A stretch of 8,769 nt of DNA from assembly GCA_007128555.1 (NCBI GenBank), contig SKXF01000069.1, forward strand, positions 1-8,769, written 5' to 3'. Source of the DNA: Clostridia bacterium. Its GTDB lineage: Bacteria; Bacillota_E; SLMV01; PUMD01. The notes beneath the pieces are model-generated. The model did not search any database, was not told the DNA's origin, and saw only the letters and a list, made by a program, of their open reading frames with translations. This document shows positions 6,290 through 8,769 of this stretch, one piece after another (position 1 is the first letter of the stretch; every line of letters starts with the position of its first letter). Position numbers and translations under genes: made by a program.

Positions 6290-7412
6290 CGAAATCCTCC
6301 TCCCCGCGAAGGATCGCTGTCCGGGCTGCCGCCCTTGCTGCGTCCTCGAGACTTCGGAAAGACGGGATGCCCGCTTCCTCCAGGATGGACAATCCCTGTT
6401 CGTCGTTGGTGCCGGACAGGCGGATGACAAGGGGATCCTGCAGACACCCCTCCTCGGCGACCTGTACCACGGCCCGGGCCACATCGTCGCAGCGGGTGAT
6501 CCCACCAAAGATGTTCACCAGGAGGACCCTGGGCCGGGTTGAAGCCAGGATCCGGAGAGCATTCGTCGTGGCTTCCATGTCGGCCCCCCCGCCAGCATCG
6601 AGGAAATTCATGGCGCTCGAGCCGTAGTGCTGCAGGATATCCATGGTAGCCATGGTCTCCCCGGCACCGTTTGCCATGACCGCCACATCGCCTTCCAGCT
6701 GCACGTAGGAAAGGCCCAGGCTGGCGACCTTCTCCTCGGTGTCCGAGCGGATCGCGGTAGCGGGATAATCGTGCCTGAAGCTGCTGTCCGCATCAATGTT
6801 GAGGCGGGCATCGGCGGCGATCAGGCGGTCGCCACTGACCACCAGGGGATTGATCTCCGTCAACTCTGCATCCTGCTCTCGGAACAACTGGTATAGCGAC
6901 AGGGCAACCTTGACGAACTGACCCGCAATCTTACCCGACAGGCCGATCTGTTCGGCAATGGCCCGTGCCTGGTAGGGAAAGAGTCCCCACTGTATGGCGA
7001 TTTCACGCCTGTCGATGTACTTGCCAGGAACTTCCTCTATACTCACGCCGCCCCGGGACGAGGCAATAATCAGGGGACACCGGTTCGCGGGATCCACCGT
7101 AATACCCAGGTAAAGCTCTTCATCAATGTCCAGGCGCTCCTCCACGAGGAGTCGGTCGACGGCGTAGCCCCGGATCTCGGAACCAAGAAGATCAACAGCT
7201 CTCTCCCGGGTGCTGGCCGGATCATCAGCAAACTGGATGCCTCCCGCCTTTCCCCTTCCACCGGTCAGGACCTGAACCTTCACCACAACAGGACCCCCCA
7301 ACTCCGCGGCCACGTCGGCCGCCTCCTCCGAATTCCAGGCGACCCGCCCCGCCGGAATGGGTATGCCGTAGTCTGCAAACACCTCTTTGGCCATGTATTC
7401 ATACAATTTCAT
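6270..7412 (-). CDS. sucC: Succinyl-CoA synthetase (ligase) beta subunit, SucC
   Basis: This 380-residue nucleotide-binding subunit has an N-terminal ATP-grasp region (MKLYEYMAKEVFADYGIP at 1-18, VKVQVLTGGRGKAGGI at 44-59, and the metal-ligand segment ELTEINPLVV at 183-192). A C-terminal carboxylate and CoA-ligase domain follows (NGAGETMATMD 248-258, NFLDAGGGA 269-277, VNIFGGITRCD 299-309). Family length is about 380-400, so it is complete. In most SucC proteins the NGAG motif continues with Leu and is followed by GGEPANF. Here it continues with Glu252, followed by GSSAMNF, a change close to the substrate loop. The ATG at 7412 fits the conserved N-terminus, and the only in-frame codon room upstream is closed by a TGA. 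No SD lies at normal distance; see the leader reading frame that ends on this start codon. The gene overlaps sucD by 20 nt. Confidence 0.93.
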   Translation of the reverse strand: MKLYEYMAKEVFADYGIPIPAGRVAWNSEEAADVAAELGGPVVVKVQVLTGGRGKAGGIQFADDPASTRERAVDLLGSEIRGYAVDRLLVEERLDIDEELYLGITVDPANRCPLIIASSRGGVSIEEVPGKYIDRREIAIQWGLFPYQARAIAEQIGLSGKIAGQFVKVALSLYQLFREQDAELTEINPLVVSGDRLIAADARLNIDADSSFRHDYPATAIRSDTEEKVASLGLSYVQLEGDVAVMANGAGETMATMDILQHYGSSAMNFLDAGGGADMEATTNALRILASTRPRVLLVNIFGGITRCDDVARAVVQVAEEGCLQDPLVIRLSGTNDEQGLSILEEAGIPSFRSLEDAARAAARTAILRGEEDFDGDSDQ

Positions 7413-7474
7413 TGATCAGGAAAGCCCAGTAACTGCGCGGGCTGTCCTCCCTTCGTCTTCATAGTGACCTGCAT
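7409..7474 (-). CDS. Candidate leader peptide (21 codons) coupled to sucC
   Basis: A minus-strand reading frame starts at ATG 7474 (second in-frame ATG at 7462) and encodes 21 residues beginning MQVTMKTKGG and ending GFPDQ. Its TGA overlaps the sucC ATG as ATGA. The first ATG has AGGGG 6 nt upstream, and an in-frame TAG closes the frame above it. sucC itself lacks an SD at normal distance: the nearest good one, AAGGGAGGA at 7445-7453, is 32 nt away and lies inside this frame. Translation of the leader would bring ribosomes to the sucC start. The peptide has no recognised family, and the frame is short enough to be chance. An AGCCC/GGGCT stem (7423-7427/7439-7443) within it would be opened by translation. 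Confidence 0.4.
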   Translation of the reverse strand: MQVTMKTKGGQPAQLLGFPDQ

Positions 7475-7570
7475 GAACGACCCCTACACCGACCATGTCA
7501 TCCAACGCCGAATTCATGGTAACATCATCCCGGACCACACACGCAAATGGGAACCTTCTCTTCACTGCCA

Positions 7571-7599
7571 ATCATACCCTGCCGCGACCTCAGAGGCAA
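7571..7599 (-). promoter_or_regulatory. Candidate sigma70-type promoter for the sucC unit
   Basis: On the minus strand TTGCCT (7594-7599) and TATGAT (7571-7576) are separated by exactly 17 nt, with 4/6 and 5/6 matches to the -35 and -10 consensus. Transcription would start near 7563, giving a leader of about 150 nt before sucC that includes the small coupled frame. This is a pattern match only. Confidence 0.35.
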
Positions 7600-7677
7600 T
7601 CTGGCCGGGCCCAGGCACTGCCACCATACAGCCGCGAAGGGAGATCCGATCCGGCAGGCGCTATCGAGCATGTCCCG

Positions 7678-7718
7678 CGGTCGAAAATGGCCTCACCGTA
7701 GTGAGAGTCGATCGACCG
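7678..7718. repeat. Nested inverted repeat in the divergent region
   Basis: Outer arms CGGTCGA (7678-7684) and TCGACCG (7712-7718) are perfect 7-bp complements. Between them lies a second dyad, CTCAC-CGTA-GTGAG (7692-7705), and a 10-bp palindrome GTCGATCGAC (7707-7716) overlaps the right arm. It could be a regulator-binding operator or an RNA stem-loop. No T-run follows on either side, so it is not an intrinsic terminator. Confidence 0.4.
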
Positions 7719-7747
7719 TACAGATCATTCAGCTGACCATCGTCAAT

Positions 7748-7771
7748 CGGTTCATGGTGCACGTCGAACCG
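7748..7771. repeat. Inverted repeat CGGTTC-N12-GAACCG
   Basis: Perfect 6-bp arms CGGTTC (7748-7753) and GAACCG (7766-7771) flank 12 nt that themselves contain the palindrome GTGCAC (7758-7763). The nested dyad is operator-like, but 6-bp arms can arise by chance. It lies about 30 nt from the other nested repeat. Confidence 0.3.
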
Positions 7772-7919
7772 GCAACACCTGCCGCTCCGTCCCCTCACCT
7801 GGACCCACATCACACCGGACCGAGCAGGGGCAACCCTGGACGTGCCACATGTGACTCCCTGCGCGTATGAGTTCCCGTCCAGTTTGCCACGCGTTTTAAG
7901 ACCAAAATAGCGTTGGGGG

Positions 7920-7948
7920 TTGGCTGCCACGACGTGATTCTTTAGTAT
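7920..7948 (+). promoter_or_regulatory. Candidate promoter for the OadG/biotin-carrier operon
   Basis: TTGGCT (7920-7925) and TAGTAT (7943-7948) are spaced by 17 nt on the plus strand, each 4/6 to consensus, in the only clearly AT-rich patch of this region. The -10 area overlaps a tandem 8-mer, GTATATGA then GTATATGG (7945-7960), so the exact -10 hexamer could be shifted. The match is weak but positioned sensibly, about 75 nt upstream of the start codon. Confidence 0.3.
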
Positions 7949-7988
7949 ATGAGTATATGGGTGAACTACCGTTGCAACCCCTTGCAGT

Positions 7989-8016
7989 TAAGGAGGTGGG
8001 ACTGTCCTTTCGACAG
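7989..8016 (+). promoter_or_regulatory. Very strong SD followed by a spacer hairpin before the OadG-like start
   Basis: TAAGGAGGTG (7989-7998) matches the anti-SD of 16S rRNA over ten bases, yet the only in-frame start, ATG 8022, is 22-23 nt downstream. CTGTC (8002-8006) and GACAG (8012-8016) form a 5-bp hairpin with a CTTTC loop between them. Folding it out leaves about 8 nt, a normal spacing. No in-frame ATG, GTG or TTG lies closer to the SD. Confidence 0.55.
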
Positions 8017-8021
8017 GCATC

Positions 8022-8495
8022 ATGGCAACCCTATTGGCAGCTCAGAACATAGACGGCCTACAGGTGACAGTTACCGGTCTCAGCGTGGTTTTCCTGGTAC
8101 TGGGTTTGCTGTGGCTCGTTCTCACTCTTCTCAATGTCGCCTTCCGTGAACCTCAAACCCAATCAGCACAACCGCAGCCGCAGCCGGGGCAGCGGGAAGA
8201 ACCAGAAGAGGAACAGGAACAACCAGGACGGCATACCACTGAGATCGCTGGTCCGACGCCTGAACCCATACCCCGCACACCCATTGCTCCCGGAACCGAT
8301 CCCCGGCTGGCTGCCGTGATCACGGCGGCTGTGGTGGACACCGTGGGCTATGTCCCGGAACGCATATCGATTGGGCGCATGCAGAGCGGGCAGCGACCAC
8401 AGGTCGTGGCTGCGATCATGGCAGCGATCACTTCCCACATCGACAGTGACGACGTTCCCAGGTCGGTGCGAATTCAGAAGGTTGAGAGGAGATAG
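8022..8495 (+). CDS. OadG-family small subunit of a Na+-translocating decarboxylase
   Basis: This 157-residue protein has a short N-terminus, one transmembrane helix (about 16-40, GLSVVFLVLGLLWLVLTLLN), a Pro/Gln/Glu-rich linker (about 44-92) and a small C-terminal domain. That domain begins DPRLAAVITAAVVDTVGY (93-110) and ends in a basic RSVRIQKVERR. This is the architecture of the gamma/delta subunit that holds membrane-bound oxaloacetate, methylmalonyl-CoA or glutaconyl-CoA decarboxylases together. The complex decarboxylates its substrate via biotin and pumps Na+. The subunit alone does not identify the substrate; sucCD and a CoA-transferase next door favour methylmalonyl-CoA. It is longer than many OadG proteins (about 80-130 residues), due to the linker and C-terminal domain. 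The SD arrangement is unusual and is listed separately. The biotin carrier gene starts 4 nt after its stop. Confidence 0.85.
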   Translation: MATLLAAQNIDGLQVTVTGLSVVFLVLGLLWLVLTLLNVAFREPQTQSAQPQPQPGQREEPEEEQEQPGRHTTEIAGPTPEPIPRTPIAPGTDPRLAAVITAAVVDTVGYVPERISIGRMQSGQRPQVVAAIMAAITSHIDSDDVPRSVRIQKVERR

Positions 8496-8499
8496 CAGG

Positions 8500-8769
8500 A
8501 TGAAAAGGCGCTTGAAAGTAACCGTCAACGGAGAAGAATTCGACGTCATCGTCGAGGAATCAGGCGAAGAGGTCGCCACCACGCCACGCCCCGCCGCCCC
8601 AGCTCGAACCGAATCAACTCAACGACCCAGGCCCCGTGCCGTTCCCCAACCCGATCCTGAACCCGAACCGGAGCCAGAGCCGGAACCGGAGCCGGAAGTA
8701 ACCACCGGCGGACGCGGAGATACGGAGATCACCGCACCCCTCTCCGGTACCATCAAATCGGTGAAGGTC
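8500..8769 (+). CDS. Biotin carboxyl carrier protein of a Na+-pump decarboxylase (C-terminus cut by window edge)
   Basis: The visible 90 residues begin MKRRLKVTVNGEEFDVIVEE, the usual N-terminus of decarboxylase biotin carrier subunits (for example MmdC). A Pro/Ala/Arg linker follows, then seven consecutive Pro-Glu repeats (residues 53-66, 8656-8697), and the beginning of the biotinyl/lipoyl-type domain, ITAPLSGTIKSVKV (77-90). The biotinylated lysine (EAMKM-type motif) should lie just past the right edge. The linker is a flexible arm that lets biotin move between the carboxyltransferase and the membrane decarboxylase. The ATG is preceded by GAGAGGAG about 8 nt upstream and lies 4 nt after the OadG stop, so the genes are co-translated. 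Membrane beta and carboxyltransferase alpha subunit genes are expected downstream. Confidence 0.88.
   Translation, partial: MKRRLKVTVNGEEFDVIVEESGEEVATTPRPAAPARTESTQRPRPRAVPQPDPEPEPEPEPEPEPEVTTGGRGDTEITAPLSGTIKSVKV

Larger units (their letters stand above)
7475..8021. other. Divergent intergenic region between the sucCD unit and the decarboxylase operon
   Basis: About 550 nt contain no credible protein gene: the open frames here lack family features, good SD sites and consistent codon use. The region holds a candidate minus-strand promoter (7571-7599), a nested inverted repeat (7678-7718), a second inverted repeat (7748-7771), an 8-bp palindrome CACATGTG (7846-7853), a local AT-rich patch with a candidate plus-strand promoter (7920-7948), and the leader of the OadG-like gene. 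I recognise no known riboswitch class. The length and dyad content suggest shared regulation of two divergent metabolic operons. Confidence 0.6.

Noticed and set aside
5468..6427. Plus-strand open frame (319 codons) opposite sucD and the end of sucC
   Set aside because: It is antisense to clear SucD/SucC, with biased composition and no family motif.
6290..6508. N-terminal extension of SucD to 6508
   Set aside because: It overlaps sucC in another frame; the SucD family start MAILINDRTK at 6289 has a strong SD.
7547..7870. Plus-strand open frame of 107 codons in the divergent region
   Set aside because: It has biased, low-complexity-like composition with no family features, and overlaps promoters and dyads.
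7661..7930. Minus-strand open frame of 89 codons in the divergent region
   Set aside because: It covers the inverted repeats, has no recognisable domain and no convincing SD; probably non-coding.
7949..8149. Plus-strand frame of 66 codons overlapping the start of the OadG-like gene
   Set aside because: It has no SD before its ATG, and the OadG frame is clearly the coding one; considered as a leader analogous to the sucC one but it does not end near the OadG start.

Overview
The window looks like a GC-rich (roughly 60%, by eye), probably anaerobic, Gram-positive-type bacterium, most likely a Bacillota-like lineage. The main clues are a MurT-type peptidoglycan amidation enzyme, two genes of a Na+-translocating biotin-dependent decarboxylase, and strong Shine-Dalgarno (SD) sites with several GTG/TTG starts. 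The genus cannot be named from this sequence. There is no mobile element, CRISPR array or rRNA, and most of the window reads as chromosomal housekeeping and central metabolism.

Layout: everything from 1 to about 7474 is on the minus strand, so genes are read here from right to left. The first unit holds sucC and sucD (succinyl-CoA synthetase beta and alpha, overlapping by 20 nt). It then has a class III (CaiB/BaiF) CoA-transferase, a threonine-synthase-like PLP enzyme, and an NfsA-like nitroreductase whose start overlaps the preceding stop (ATGA). After a 101-nt gap come a CBS-CBS-ACT regulatory protein, a NUDIX hydrolase, a tRNA-Pro(CGG), a 71-residue two-helix membrane protein, and the N-terminal 164 residues of MurT, which runs off the left edge. 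A roughly 550-nt non-coding divergent region (7475-8021) separates this from a plus-strand operon. That operon starts with an OadG-type small subunit and a biotin carrier protein (cut by the right edge) of a sodium-pump decarboxylase, most plausibly methylmalonyl-CoA or oxaloacetate decarboxylase.

How the genes could work together (inference): succinyl-CoA synthetase, a CoA-transferase and a Na+-pumping decarboxylase fit a succinyl-CoA / methylmalonyl-CoA / propionyl-CoA route that conserves energy as a sodium gradient. The PLP enzyme carries motifs that look partly like threonine dehydratase. If it deaminates threonine it would feed 2-oxobutyrate and propionyl-CoA into the same route. The nearby CBS-ACT protein could be an adenylate or amino-acid sensor.

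The most unusual features lie at the two divergent translation starts. sucC has no SD at normal distance, but a 21-codon reading frame with its own SD ends on the sucC ATG (ATGA overlap). The OadG gene has an almost perfect SD placed 22 nt from its ATG, with a small hairpin in between that would restore normal spacing. The divergent region also holds nested inverted repeats. SucC and SucD carry several substitutions in conserved active-site motifs that may indicate a non-succinate substrate.
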